NCBI GenBank assembly: GCA_028280845.1
Contig: JANQKZ010000031.1
Span: 62,001-126,000 of the forward strand
Reading direction: 5' to 3'
Length of the DNA: 64,000 bases
DNA from: Opitutales bacterium
Lineage (GTDB): Bacteria; Verrucomicrobiota; Verrucomicrobiia; Opitutales; JABSRG01
The notes beneath the pieces are model-generated. The model was not told where the DNA came from and searched no databases. It saw only the letters and a list, made by a program, of their open reading frames with translations. Below are positions 19,115 through 27,606 of this stretch, one piece after another. Every line of letters starts with the position of its first letter. Within the stretch, counting starts at the first letter, position 1. The position numbers and the translations under genes were made by a program.

Positions 19115-19891
19115 ATGCCCAACATCCATCCCACAGCCATAATCGAATCCGGAGCCCAACTCGAAGATGACGTAGAAGTCGGAGCATATGCCTACATCGG
19201 GCCGGATGTTACCCTCAAAGCCGGCTGTAAAGTGCATCATCATGGGGTGGTGGAAGGCGCCACTACCCTTGGCGAAAATAATCAGGTCTTTCCCTTCGCC
19301 TCCATCGGTGGCTTGACCCAGGACCTCAAGTACAAAGCAGGGGACAAAGTAGGCCTCTTGACTGGGGCGGACTGTCAATTCCGCGAATACGTCACTGTCC
19401 ACACAGCCACTGTGGAAGACCACCCCACTACCCTCGGCCACAATGTGGTGGTCCTGGCCTACGGCCATATCGCCCACGACTGCATCATCGGCAACCATGT
19501 AGTGCTCAGCAGCCAAACCGCCCTCGGAGGCCATTGCATCATCGGGGATGCGGTAAACATTGCTTGGGGGTCCGCCATTCACCAGTTTTGCCGGATAGGA
19601 TCCTACGGTATGTTGGCCGGAATGAGTAAAGTCACCCAGGACATTCCTCCCTTTATTATTGCGGAAGGCCTTCCCGCTGACCCGCGCACCATTAACAAAA
19701 TCGCCCTCAAGCGCAATGGCTACAATGACGACGACATCATGGTTGCGCGCCGCATCTATAAAACCATGTACCGTCAGGGACTAAACCGGTCCCAAGCTCT
19801 CGAAGCTCTCAAGTCCGGCAACGACAAAGACCATCCACTCAACCAGATGATGGTCGAGTTTGTAGAATCCTCTGAGCGAGGCATAATATAA
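19115..19891 (+). CDS. lpxA: Acyl-ACP--UDP-N-acetylglucosamine O-acyltransferase
   Basis: First enzyme of lipid A synthesis, a cytoplasmic trimer. The N-terminal two thirds are hexapeptide repeats forming a left-handed beta-helix (IHPTAIIESGAQLEDDVEVG, then GHIAHDCIIGNHVVL and GHCIIGDAVNIAWGSAIHQFCRIG). The HIAHDC segment contains the catalytic histidine of the family. The C-terminal helical domain is normal, and the length of 258 residues matches LpxA. Directly after lpxC-fabZ, it completes a compact lipid A initiation unit. The leader is C/T-rich without a Shine-Dalgarno site. Confidence 0.96.
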   Translation: MPNIHPTAIIESGAQLEDDVEVGAYAYIGPDVTLKAGCKVHHHGVVEGATTLGENNQVFPFASIGGLTQDLKYKAGDKVGLLTGADCQFREYVTVHTATVEDHPTTLGHNVVVLAYGHIAHDCIIGNHVVLSSQTALGGHCIIGDAVNIAWGSAIHQFCRIGSYGMLAGMSKVTQDIPPFIIAEGLPADPRTINKIALKRNGYNDDDIMVARRIYKTMYRQGLNRSQALEALKSGNDKDHPLNQMMVEFVESSERGII

Positions 19892-19999
19892 GTTTACGGA
19901 CACCGGAAATAGCGCCACTCCCACGCGAATAACGAATGGGGGGCGGGGTTCCCGCGCCGTCCCCGCTCGGTACCCGGACTAGAGTTGAATCTAAAGATC

Positions 20000-20027
20000 A
20001 AAAAAAGAGCGCTCCCACTGGGAGCGC
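20000..20027 (-). terminator. Rho-independent terminator of the DeoA-like gene
   Basis: An 8-bp perfect stem GCGCTCCC/GGGAGCGC (20009-20016 and 20020-20027) with a 3-base loop is followed on the minus strand by a run of T (complement of the A-run at 20000-20006). It is about 45 bases beyond the stop of the minus-strand phosphorylase gene. Confidence 0.85.
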
Positions 20028-20071
20028 CCGCAAAAAAGGAATCTACTTTCAGGATTCAACCGCCCAGACGG

Positions 20072-21409
20072 CTAAGCGACCCGCTCAACAATTAACTGTG
20101 GCGGATTCGGTCGCTTCGGCGCCAACCGGTAAGCCCCCTTGAGGAACTCCAGCGCGCCTTCAAGCTTTGCTTCGTCATTGTAGTGAATCATCATCAAAGG
20201 TTCACCCTGTTTGACCTGGGTGCCAACCTTTTGAATCTGGGATACACCGACAGCCGGGTCATACTTGCCACCCTTTTTCTCCGCCAGTTTCTGCACCCCT
20301 TGGGCGATCATACCGGCGTTGATTGTGTGAACGTAACCCCGCTTCGGAGCAGGCAGTTTGCGAACATACTTCGCTTTCGGAAACTTATCAGGATTATCAA
20401 TGTAGTCCGTATTCCCACCTTGAGCCGCAATCATTTCTTTGAACTTCTCCAAGGCAGATCCATCCTTCAGGTGCCGCTGAACCGTTTGCTTCGCGGACAG
20501 GGTCGACCCGGCTACGCCTGCCAGCCGGACGATTTCCATACCAAGCTTCAGGACAAGCTCCTGTAGATCTTCAGGGCCTTCCCCCTTCAAAATCTCTATC
20601 GCTTCGGCAATTTCCAGCGCCGTGCCAACCGTATCGCCAAGAGGCTGGTTCATATCAGTCACCAGGGCGACGCACCGGCGCTTCATGGAACGTCCAACGC
20701 GCGTAATGGACCGGGCCAGCTGCTTGGCTTGCTCCAGGTCGTTGATAAAAGACCCATTGCCCCACTTCACATCCACCACGAGGCCTTCGGCACCTTCTGC
20801 CAGTTTCCTGCTGAGCACCGACCCGGTGATCAGGGGCAGGCTGGGAATAGTCCCGGTGTTTTGGCGCATCTCATAGAGGACGCGATCGACAGGGGCAATC
20901 TCTTCATCCTGACGGATAATCGCGCAACCGACCTTGGCCAGCTGTTTGCGGAACTCTCTGAGCTCCATCTCGCCCTTGAAGCCGGGAATAGCGCTCAACT
21001 TATCCAGGTTGGAAATGGTAAATTCCTCATCCACCCCATTCATCATCGGCATGATGACCCCGCAAGCAGCCGCCAACGGCCCGAGAACGAGGGAAGTCTT
21101 ATCCCCGACACCTCCAGTCGAATACTTATCGATTTTTGGACGCGTAATGCTGGTCAGGTCAATCACCTCGCCCGACAACATCATCTCCTCAGCAAAGATC
21201 GCCGTCTCCTGCGCCGACATCCCCTGGAAAAAAATCGCCATCGCCAGGGCAGACATCTGATACTCTGGCATTTCTTTATCCAGAATCGAGTCTACGACAT
21301 ACCGTATTTCGTCCTCCGTAAACTCGCCTCCATCGCGCTTTTTTTCTATCAGGTAAGAAAAGGTGGGTTTAATAAATTTACGCGGTGATATGATTTTTTT
21401 TCTCATCAT
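20072..21409 (-). CDS. Thymidine/pyrimidine-nucleoside phosphorylase homologue with altered active site
   Basis: A 445-residue member of the nucleoside phosphorylase II family, with helical N-terminal domain, alpha/beta core (KYSTGGVGDKTSLVLGPLAAACG) and C-terminal PYNP domain. Overall length and architecture match DeoA. Several residues that in E. coli DeoA bind phosphate or base differ: His85 is Tyr (KYSTGG), the SGRGLGHTGGT loop is NGVDEEFTISN (Ser113 and Thr123 both replaced by Asn) and Lys190 is Arg. Arg171 (LYEMRQ) and Ser186 (ITGS) are kept. It may therefore use another substrate or be non-catalytic. DeoA numbering is from memory. It has its own terminator; a possible -10 lies at 21457-21462. 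Confidence 0.85.
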   Translation of the reverse strand: MMRKKIISPRKFIKPTFSYLIEKKRDGGEFTEDEIRYVVDSILDKEMPEYQMSALAMAIFFQGMSAQETAIFAEEMMLSGEVIDLTSITRPKIDKYSTGGVGDKTSLVLGPLAAACGVIMPMMNGVDEEFTISNLDKLSAIPGFKGEMELREFRKQLAKVGCAIIRQDEEIAPVDRVLYEMRQNTGTIPSLPLITGSVLSRKLAEGAEGLVVDVKWGNGSFINDLEQAKQLARSITRVGRSMKRRCVALVTDMNQPLGDTVGTALEIAEAIEILKGEGPEDLQELVLKLGMEIVRLAGVAGSTLSAKQTVQRHLKDGSALEKFKEMIAAQGGNTDYIDNPDKFPKAKYVRKLPAPKRGYVHTINAGMIAQGVQKLAEKKGGKYDPAVGVSQIQKVGTQVKQGEPLMMIHYNDEAKLEGALEFLKGAYRLAPKRPNPPQLIVERVA

Positions 21410-21456
21410 GATGACTTATATGACTACTTCGCCTGGGACGAAGCCATAAGCCTTTA

Positions 21457-21462
21457 ATTATA
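21457..21462 (-). promoter_or_regulatory. Possible -10 box of the DeoA-like gene
   Basis: On the minus strand the sequence reads TATAAT, 48 bases upstream of the start codon, in an AT-rich stretch. The best -35 match (TCGACA) is at a spacing of about 19, longer than ideal, so the promoter call is tentative. Confidence 0.35.
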
Positions 21463-21686
21463 AGACAAATAAGACATCATTTGTCGAGCTTATTTTGTAA
21501 CACAAATGCTATTAGCTCATACATATCTGCGCCATTCTATCTCTTTTATCCATGGAATTAGCGAAATTCGGTCTGTGGTTTCCACATTCTATTGCTTAAG
21601 CTTCAGCGCCTTGGAAAATTTCCAGGCTGCGTTGAGAATTCCGGGGAAGTCGCTGCGAGCAAAAGAATACCTTGACCCTAACCTGC

Positions 21687-22274
21687 CTAGTCTGCCGAAG
21701 CAACTCGCTCTCCGGTCCGATTTTCCTCCATGGCAAACTGATAACGAGTAGGGGGCATCCCGCGGGCCTGCAGCGCCAACGTCACCGCCTCCAGATCAAT
21801 ACGCGCCCCGGGTCGCACACCATTCTCCCGAAACCATCCCTGGTTCATTTCGAGGACCAACTGCACATCCTGGCGCCGGGAGGGAACTGCGGTCTCGTCC
21901 AAAGGATACATCGGATAGATTTCGCGCAGGACGCCGTCTCGGGTAAAATAGGCTACATCCAAGGGAATCTTAGTATTCCGCATATAAAAACTACGGGGAC
22001 CTGGATTATCAAAGACGAATAACATACCGTCATGCTCTCCCATCTCTTTGCGAAACATCAATCCGCGCTGGATCTCCTCACTGGTCAGGGCGAGCTGCAT
22101 ATACACCACTTTGCCATCCAATTGGATGGGGAAATAAGTGGAAGCCGGCTCGACTTCGGTGGATTTTGGACTCGAGCCGGAACAACCCAAGCTCACCAGA
22201 ACGAGGCCGGCTATGAGGTACGACGTTTTCACTTGGAGGAATGTAATGACTGATGTAATGGGAAACTTAACCAT
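21687..22274 (-). CDS. DUF192 protein, exported
   Basis: About 195 residues. An N-terminal hydrophobic segment SYLIAGLVLVSLGCSG ends in a cysteine, so it is probably a lipoprotein, though the lipobox (SLGC) is not canonical. The mature part is a DUF192 domain: QRGLMFRKEMGEHDGMLFVF, FYMRNTKIPLDVAYF, and VLEMNQGWFRENGVRPG, all typical. The function of DUF192 is unknown. The chosen ATG at 22274 gives a plausible signal sequence; the longest frame begins at 22316. No convincing Shine-Dalgarno site is present for either start. Confidence 0.82.
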   Translation of the reverse strand: MVKFPITSVITFLQVKTSYLIAGLVLVSLGCSGSSPKSTEVEPASTYFPIQLDGKVVYMQLALTSEEIQRGLMFRKEMGEHDGMLFVFDNPGPRSFYMRNTKIPLDVAYFTRDGVLREIYPMYPLDETAVPSRRQDVQLVLEMNQGWFRENGVRPGARIDLEAVTLALQARGMPPTRYQFAMEENRTGERVASAD

Positions 22275-22316
22275 TTGCGGTTGAAAAACTACCGCAATTA
22301 GAAGGATAACCCTCAT

Positions 22317-22716
22317 TTAATCAATTTTTTATGCCATTGCGTAAATTACCTAATTCCAGGTAACCCCACCCCTGCTTCCATTTCATTTTTTTTTCCCACT
22401 AAATCGCTTCCCGAAATTCAAACCCCTCTCCCATCATCACGAAGCAAGACAAGGTGCTGGGTCCAACCATGATAGAAGCTTCGGCACGAGACGCCACCCC
22501 ATCCCACAGACGGAATTCCAGGAATTTCCTTTTAACCCGACTGCTTCATACATTTAAATTCCACCACCCGATGAATCACTTGTATAGCAATCCTCTCCCT
22601 TAGGTCATAGTTAGACCCACAGGGCTCGATGCTTGCAGGCAAGTGGCTCTAAGTAAGGTCCAGAAAATAGCCTGCCGGGCTTCTCCTCCCTCTCACTTCC
22701 TGCATCCGAAATCCAA
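22317..22716. other. 400-bp intergenic region with no recognisable feature
   Basis: Divergent region between the DUF192 gene and the M24 peptidase gene. It contains C/T-rich stretches and short A/T runs but no ORF of substance, no tRNA-like fold and no long inverted repeat that I can see. Promoters for both flanking genes presumably lie here. Confidence 0.5.
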
Positions 22717-23844
22717 ATGAAAGCCACCCTCCTTTACGCAAACCCGGAAATTAATGCCGATATCCTCTACTTCGGTGGATTCGATGCCCCCGATCCCTTT
22801 TTAGCGATTGGACTAGGCGACCACCGCCTCGCCGTTTTGAGCGATCTGGAATTCGGACGAGCCCGGGAAGGCACACGCTTCACCGAGGTCCTGTCACTCA
22901 CCGCCGTAAACGAAGCGGCCGGAAAGCGATTCCGGACAGATAAGCCTACTCTGGTCCAGAAGATCCGATATCTTCAGAAGGAATGGGGGATCACCGAGTT
23001 TGAGATTCCTCGCGATTTCCCCACTGGTCTGGCCCTGGATCTTAAGGCCGCCCGGGTAAAAATCACAGTGGCAGCCCAAGCCATTTTCCCAAACCGTGAG
23101 TTCAAAACGGACCTGGAGGCCGATTATATCCGGGAGGGCAATTCCGCCAGCTCTGTCGGGTTTTCGGTCGTCGAGTCATTGCTCAAAGCGTCCAAAATAG
23201 GAAAATCGGGCAAACTCAAGTTGGAGGGTAAAACCCTCACCTCCGAGCGCGTCCAATTCGAAGTGGAATCAGCCCTCCTTGAAATCGGGGCCCGTTCCAA
23301 ATCTACCATTGTCGCGGGTGGCTTACAGGCTTGCGATCCCCACGAACGTGGCCACGGCCCTCTACATGCTAATGAGCTGATTATTGTGGATATCTTTCCC
23401 CGAATCTCGTCACACGGCTACCATGGCGACATGACACGCACCTACCTCAAGGGCAAGCCCTCAAAGGCTCAGAAGAAACTGGTTGAAGCCGTGAAAGCCG
23501 CGCATCAGATCGCCCTCGATGCCTGCAAACCCGGTGTGGCTGGCGGTTCCATCCACAAAAAAGTCAACGCCCATTTCATCAGGAACGGCTACGAAACTAG
23601 AAAAGACGGCGACACCTTTGTCGGTTTTTTCCATGGCACGGGACACGGCCTGGGCCTGGAGGTCCACGAACCCCCTCGCATCAATCCAGATGCCCCTCGC
23701 CTCAAAAAAGGGCAAGTCGTCACCATCGAGCCTGGTCTCTATTATCCCTCGGTCGGCGGCTGCCGCATAGAGGACGTTGTCCGGATCATCCCAGGCGGCT
23801 ACGAAATGCTATCCAACCACCCCTACGATTGGGTGATTAAGTAA
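22717..23844 (+). CDS. M24-family metallopeptidase (Xaa-Pro aminopeptidase-like)
   Basis: Cytoplasmic pita-bread peptidase of 375 residues. The C-terminal catalytic domain shows the metal ligands in order: IIVDIFPR with the following HGDMTRTY (two Asp), FHGTGHGLGLEVHEPP at about 304-320 (His), VTIEPGLYYP (Glu) and CRIEDVV (Glu). The N-terminal ~120 residues are a creatinase-like domain. Exact cleavage specificity cannot be decided; proline-directed aminopeptidase is the usual role. The leader is C/T-rich (CTCCTCCCTCTCACTTCC). Confidence 0.9.
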   Translation: MKATLLYANPEINADILYFGGFDAPDPFLAIGLGDHRLAVLSDLEFGRAREGTRFTEVLSLTAVNEAAGKRFRTDKPTLVQKIRYLQKEWGITEFEIPRDFPTGLALDLKAARVKITVAAQAIFPNREFKTDLEADYIREGNSASSVGFSVVESLLKASKIGKSGKLKLEGKTLTSERVQFEVESALLEIGARSKSTIVAGGLQACDPHERGHGPLHANELIIVDIFPRISSHGYHGDMTRTYLKGKPSKAQKKLVEAVKAAHQIALDACKPGVAGGSIHKKVNAHFIRNGYETRKDGDTFVGFFHGTGHGLGLEVHEPPRINPDAPRLKKGQVVTIEPGLYYPSVGGCRIEDVVRIIPGGYEMLSNHPYDWVIK

Positions 23845-23887
23845 TTCCTCCAGCCCTCTCCACTCTCTCAGCCATCCATCCCCCAGG

Positions 23888-23913
23888 GTGTATATACACA
23901 GTGTATTGACACC
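23888..23913 (+). promoter_or_regulatory. 26-bp element, copy 1, upstream of argS
   Basis: Begins with the perfect palindrome GTGTATATACAC, then AGTGTA, and ends in TTGACACC (TTGACA at 23906-23911). Its reverse complement recurs at 49305-49330 upstream of rpmI with one mismatch. In both places the element reads toward the translation gene. TTGACA could be a -35 box, but the best -10 (TAATTT) would be only about 15 bases away. Two copies of ACCGGTC follow (23919-23925 and 23933-23939). Confidence 0.6.
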
Positions 23914-24047
23914 CAAAGACCGGTCTTAATTTACCGGTCAGGCGTATCGGATCTTGGCTTGGGGAAGCGTTTTGATTGAGCCCAGATGTGGTGCTTACTT
24001 ATTTACCGCAGCGTTGGCCAAGGTGGAAGGACAACATCGCTTGCCGA

Positions 24048-24088
24048 GGAGGGCGCCCCTCCAACGCCTTCCCAAAGCGTCTGGGAAG
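24048..24088 (+). promoter_or_regulatory. Tandem hairpins in the argS leader
   Basis: Two inverted repeats occur in the leader: GGAGGG/CCCTCC (24048-24053 and 24057-24062, 3-base loop) and CTTCCCA/TGGGAAG (24068-24074 and 24082-24088, 7-base loop). They end 75 bases before the argS ATG and have no U-run, so they are not ordinary terminators. Regulatory function is inferred only. Confidence 0.4.
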
Positions 24089-24162
24089 CCAGTCATACGA
24101 GGACCAGGCCACTTTCCTCCAATCTTGCCAACTGCGGGCGGACACCTTTCACTGATCCGCTT

Positions 24163-25938
24163 ATGCAAAAACCCTGGTTTCACTTAGGCACTGAAATTGA
24201 CAAAGCAATTGTTGAAATCGCCACCACCCTACCCGAATTCGCCGAAGGTGATTTCAAGGCTGAGGTGCGCCCGGCCGACCCGCGCTTTGGTGACTTTCAG
24301 GCCAATGGCGTTCTGCCCTACGCCAAGCAACTCAAAACGAATCCAAGGACCTTGGGAGAAATACTCCTCGCTGCGATCCAGGCCTCAGGCCGTTTCCCCA
24401 AAGGGGAATATCAAATCGAATTGGCCGGTCCCGGCTTCATCAATTTCAAACTCACACCGACCGCCCTGCTCAACTGGTTTAAAGCTTACAGGACCGAGGA
24501 CGATTTAAGCGAAGCCGCGAAAGACACCTACGCGGGGAAAACCATCGTAGTCGATTTCAGCTCCCCCAATACAGCTAAGCAGATGCACGTCGGCCACATC
24601 CGCTCCACGGTGATTGGAGAAGCCCTCAGCCGACTTCTGGAATTTTGTGGGGCTAAAGTTGTGCGCGACAATCACATCGGAGACTGGGGCACGCAGTTTG
24701 GCATCCTCATTCGCCAGATCAAAAAGGAGAACATCGACCTCGACAGCCTGGGGGCTGAAGCGGTCCCGACCTTGGAGCGCCTTTACAAGGAAGGGAGCAA
24801 CGAAACGCGGGGATCGGAAACCGCGCTGCAAGAGGCCCGGGATGAGTTGGTGTTGCTCCAGAATGGAGACGACACCAATACCCGTATTTGGGAAAAAACC
24901 ACTGAGGTGTCCTGGAAGAGTTTTCAAAAAGTCTACGACCAGTTGGGCATCCACTTCGACGAGGTTCTGGGCGAAAGCTTTTATCGCGACAAAGTCGAAC
25001 GGGTCTATCAGGAGCTGTCTGAGGCCAGGATCGCCGAAGAAAGTCAGGGCGCGCTGGTGGTCTTTCATCCGGAGCACCCGCGCTTTAAGACCCAACCCAT
25101 GATGCTGCGCAAGAGTGATGGCGCATCGAATTACGCCACCACGGATATGGCCACCGCCCTGCACCGGGTTGAACATTTCGGGGCCGACGCCTTCATCATC
25201 CTGACCGATGCGCGTCAACGCGATCACTTCGAACAGATCTTCCTTACTTTCAAAAAGTGGATGCAGCACTCCGGTAAGCCCTTACCCGAGATGAAACACA
25301 TCTATTTCGGGTCCATTCAGGGTGAAGACGGCAAGGCCATCAAGACACGCTCAGGGGAGCCCGTCCTCCTCGGCAACCTCTTTGACGAAGGCATTGAGCG
25401 CGCGCGTAACATCGTACAGGACAAGAACCCGGACCTCCCTCAGGAGGAAAAAGATCAGATCGCCGAGGTCGTCGGCATTGAGGCCATTCGCTACGCCGAC
25501 CTCTCTCAGAACCGAACCAGCGACTATAAATTCCAGTGGGATAAACTCCTCAGCTTTGAAGGGAACACCGCGCCTTATCTGCTGTACGCCATTGCCCGGA
25601 TTCGCAGCATCTTTCGGAAACTCGACCTCGACCCCGGCTCCATTCAGGCAGAGGCCGACGCCACCCCGTTTGTCACCGAAACCGAGATCGCTCTGGCGCG
25701 CAAACTCCTCGGCTTTGTGAATACCCTCGACCTCACCCTGGCTGACATGCGCCCCCATGTACTCTGTAACTACCTATTTGAACTGTCCGGAGCCTTCAGC
25801 AGCTTCTACAACGCCGACAAAGTCATGGTGGATCAGCCGGATATCCAAGCCCGCCGCCTGCTCCTCTGCGCCCGTACCCTGACGATATTAGAAACAGGCT
25901 GCCATCTTTTGGGAATGCGTACCCTGGAACGCATGTAA
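24163..25938 (+). CDS. argS: Arginyl-tRNA synthetase
   Basis: Class I synthetase that charges tRNA-Arg. The N-terminal additional domain (1-110) is followed by the HIGH-type motif in SPNTAKQMHVGHIRSTVIGE, then HNHIGDWGTQFG-like residues (DNHIGDWGTQFG), FGSIQGEDGKAIKTRSGEP in place of KMSKS, and the C-terminal anticodon-binding DALR domain (LSGAFSSFYN and LGMRTLERM at the end). The start is the ATG at 24163 (MQKPWFHLG); an in-frame ATG at 23986 would add 59 residues of unrelated sequence encoded by the structured leader, so it was rejected. The product is 591 residues, normal for ArgRS. Confidence 0.96.
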   Translation: MQKPWFHLGTEIDKAIVEIATTLPEFAEGDFKAEVRPADPRFGDFQANGVLPYAKQLKTNPRTLGEILLAAIQASGRFPKGEYQIELAGPGFINFKLTPTALLNWFKAYRTEDDLSEAAKDTYAGKTIVVDFSSPNTAKQMHVGHIRSTVIGEALSRLLEFCGAKVVRDNHIGDWGTQFGILIRQIKKENIDLDSLGAEAVPTLERLYKEGSNETRGSETALQEARDELVLLQNGDDTNTRIWEKTTEVSWKSFQKVYDQLGIHFDEVLGESFYRDKVERVYQELSEARIAEESQGALVVFHPEHPRFKTQPMMLRKSDGASNYATTDMATALHRVEHFGADAFIILTDARQRDHFEQIFLTFKKWMQHSGKPLPEMKHIYFGSIQGEDGKAIKTRSGEPVLLGNLFDEGIERARNIVQDKNPDLPQEEKDQIAEVVGIEAIRYADLSQNRTSDYKFQWDKLLSFEGNTAPYLLYAIARIRSIFRKLDLDPGSIQAEADATPFVTETEIALARKLLGFVNTLDLTLADMRPHVLCNYLFELSGAFSSFYNADKVMVDQPDIQARRLLLCARTLTILETGCHLLGMRTLERM

Positions 25939-25959
25939 GCGGAATGGGCTTAATAGTGC

Positions 25960-26080
25960 ATGGATCACAGAGGGCACAGGGATCGAATCCTCACACACTC
26001 CAGGACCTCCGTGTCCTCAGTGGTGAAAAATAATCGCCCACGCTTCATCCTTTTCAATTTTTGATTTTCAATTTTAAATT
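25960..26080. repeat. Intergenic dispersed-repeat-like region (CACAGAGG-type inverted repeat plus TTTTCAATTTT stretch)
   Basis: An imperfect inverted repeat has CACAGAGGGCACAGG on one arm (about 25968-25982) and CTCCGTGTCCTCAGTGGTG on the other. It is followed by a run built of TTTTCAATTTT/GATTTTCAATTTT units (26049-26080) up to the GTG start of the HAD gene. Sequences of both styles are familiar as intergenic repeats in environmental bacterial genomes; related T-rich stretches occur elsewhere in this window (27656-27698, 28729-28765, 36433-36473). Confidence 0.5.
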
Positions 26081-26086
26081 CCCTGC

Positions 26087-26686
26087 GTGCCTGCTGAAGA
26101 CCTCACTCCCTCTCCGGACTCCATCCAACTCACCCCCAACGAGAACTCGCCCAAAGCGCTCTTCCTCGACCGCGATGGTACTCTTATTGTCGACAAGGGT
26201 AACCTGGGGGACCCCGAGGAAGTGGAACTCATTCCGGGCACCGCTGAAGCGCTCATCATGGCGCTCCAGGCGGGCTATCGCCTCTTCATCCTGACGAACC
26301 AGGGAGGGGTCGGGCTCGGGCTCTTCTCCCGCGACGAAGTCGAAGCCTGCCATCGGAAAATGTTCGAGCTCCTGGAGCTTCCCGAAGGCCTCTTCACCGC
26401 GATCTGCGCAGCCACCGAATCGCCGGTCGAACCCTTTACCGAGCAGAGCTATCGCAAGCCCTCCCCTCGCTTCATCAAAGACATGATCAAAGAGTGCAAC
26501 TTGGACCCCAAACAATGTTTCATGATTGGCGACCGCCAGACAGACTGGGAAGCCGCCCGTAACGCTGGCATCCAGGGCGTAGCGGTCCTGACAGGTGCCG
26601 AAATCACTGATGAGCAGGAAGCTTGGCTGGCCAATAATGCTGTTCCCCAATATCGGCAGCTTTACCAATTCTGCCGAACTCTATAG
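26087..26686 (+). CDS. HAD-superfamily hydrolase, histidinol-phosphatase/GmhB type
   Basis: A 199-residue HAD-IIIA phosphatase resembling D-glycero-D-manno-heptose-1,7-bisphosphate 7-phosphatase. Motif I is ALFLDRDGTLI (about 31-41), motif II is FILTNQGGVGLG, and motifs III/IV are KPSPRFIKD and MIGDRQTDWEAARNAGI. If it is GmhB it acts in ADP-heptose supply for LPS; histidinol phosphatase is an alternative. The start is a GTG directly after a T-rich repeat; no ATG precedes the catalytic motif. No Shine-Dalgarno site is visible. Confidence 0.82.
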   Translation: MPAEDLTPSPDSIQLTPNENSPKALFLDRDGTLIVDKGNLGDPEEVELIPGTAEALIMALQAGYRLFILTNQGGVGLGLFSRDEVEACHRKMFELLELPEGLFTAICAATESPVEPFTEQSYRKPSPRFIKDMIKECNLDPKQCFMIGDRQTDWEAARNAGIQGVAVLTGAEITDEQEAWLANNAVPQYRQLYQFCRTL

Positions 26687-26730
26687 GCAGGCAGGACGGG
26701 AAGATTCATCCAGAGGCCACGGAGCTGGGT

Positions 26731-26753
26731 TCCGCAGGGTCTACCCTGGCGGA
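26731..26753. other. Hairpin downstream of the HAD gene
   Basis: TCCGC/GCGGA (26731-26735 and 26749-26753) encloses GGGT/ACCC (26737-26740 and 26743-26746). There is no T-run on either side, so this is at best a weak terminator or an mRNA 3'-end stabiliser. Confidence 0.35.
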
Positions 26754-26811
26754 GGACCTAAATAGGACAAACCTCAACGATGTACGAAGTCCAAAGTACC
26801 ACGTAAAAAAC

Positions 26812-26840
26812 AAAAAGCCGGGAGCGTTTCCACCCCCGGC
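26812..26840 (-). terminator. Rho-independent terminator of the PEP-CTERM gene
   Basis: The stem GCCGGG/CCCGGC (26817-26822 and 26835-26840) is followed on the minus strand by a T-run (complement of the A-run at 26812-26816, with a second T-run beyond). It lies 34 bases past the stop. Confidence 0.85.
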
Positions 26841-26873
26841 ACTAACGAAATAACTTAAGCGACTCGAGAAAAG

Positions 26874-27569
26874 TTATGTCTTGTCGACCGTCGCCGCAGT
26901 TTGCTTCCGTCGCCGATAGAGCACGATGCCCAAGACAAGGATACCCCCAATGGCTGCGCAAGTGGAGGGTTCGGGGATGGCGGAAACAGAGATTGTCATC
27001 GATTCCAGGATAAACCCACTAGTACCTCCACCTGTTGGAATTCGCATAGTAAACTCATCGCCAACGGCTATTGATTGCTCACTTAAGCTTACACTATTAC
27101 CGTTCACTAAATCACCCTGAATGGTTAGAAATGTTACTCCATCGTTTAAAAATTCGAAATCATCATCTACTGACGAAAAAGAAGAGAAATCGAGGGTATC
27201 AATTGTTACGGGCAAATCGAAAGTAAAAGTAATGCCCTCTCCAACAGCATTAAATCCTGAGCCGCCATCCTGTAAACCGGTGCCGGTGATGTTTATATCA
27301 TCTACCAAAGCATTCATTGTTACATTAAGAGTACCTGAAGAAAGCCCCTGAATTTGAAACTGCCCAGTAGAAGGTGAACTCAGTTCATCTAAATCCGATG
27401 CAGACCAGTCATCTGAATCGGTTAACACACTGGAAACAGGTAGAAAGAGGTTTCCAGGTGATACACCTTCAGAAGAGGCGTTCCAAGTAATAACAACGGT
27501 TTGGGCAGAAGCAGATCCAGCGAAAGCCACAAGGACGGTGAAGACTGACAGCAGTTTCAGGTATTTCAT
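26874..27569 (-). CDS. PEP-CTERM sorting-domain protein
   Basis: A 231-residue secreted protein. The signal peptide is MKYLKLLSVFTVLVAFAGSA, cleaved after ASA. The middle is Ser/Thr/Asp-rich beta sequence of low complexity with no recognised domain. The C-terminus is the sorting tag: PEPSTCAAIGG, a hydrophobic helix (GILVLGIVLY) and a basic tail RRRKQ. Such tags are processed by exosortase EpsH/XrtA-type systems and suggest a surface or exopolysaccharide-associated role. It is a single-gene unit with its own terminator and a 22-bp palindrome 38 bases upstream of the ATG. Confidence 0.92.
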   Translation of the reverse strand: MKYLKLLSVFTVLVAFAGSASAQTVVITWNASSEGVSPGNLFLPVSSVLTDSDDWSASDLDELSSPSTGQFQIQGLSSGTLNVTMNALVDDINITGTGLQDGGSGFNAVGEGITFTFDLPVTIDTLDFSSFSSVDDDFEFLNDGVTFLTIQGDLVNGNSVSLSEQSIAVGDEFTMRIPTGGGTSGFILESMTISVSAIPEPSTCAAIGGILVLGIVLYRRRKQTAATVDKT

Positions 27570-27606
27570 GAGTTCGTAAGTTGAGTTAGGTGTCGGAAGT
27601 AAAGAC

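Noticed and set aside
24048-24160. T-box riboswitch upstream of argS
   Set aside because: No AGGGUGGNACCGCG-like T-box bulge or specifier loop is visible, and T-boxes are mainly a Gram-positive feature.
23986-24162. N-terminal extension of ArgS from the ATG at 23986
   Set aside because: The extra 59 residues have no family similarity, the region contains two hairpins, and the ATG at 24163 gives the usual ArgRS N-terminus.
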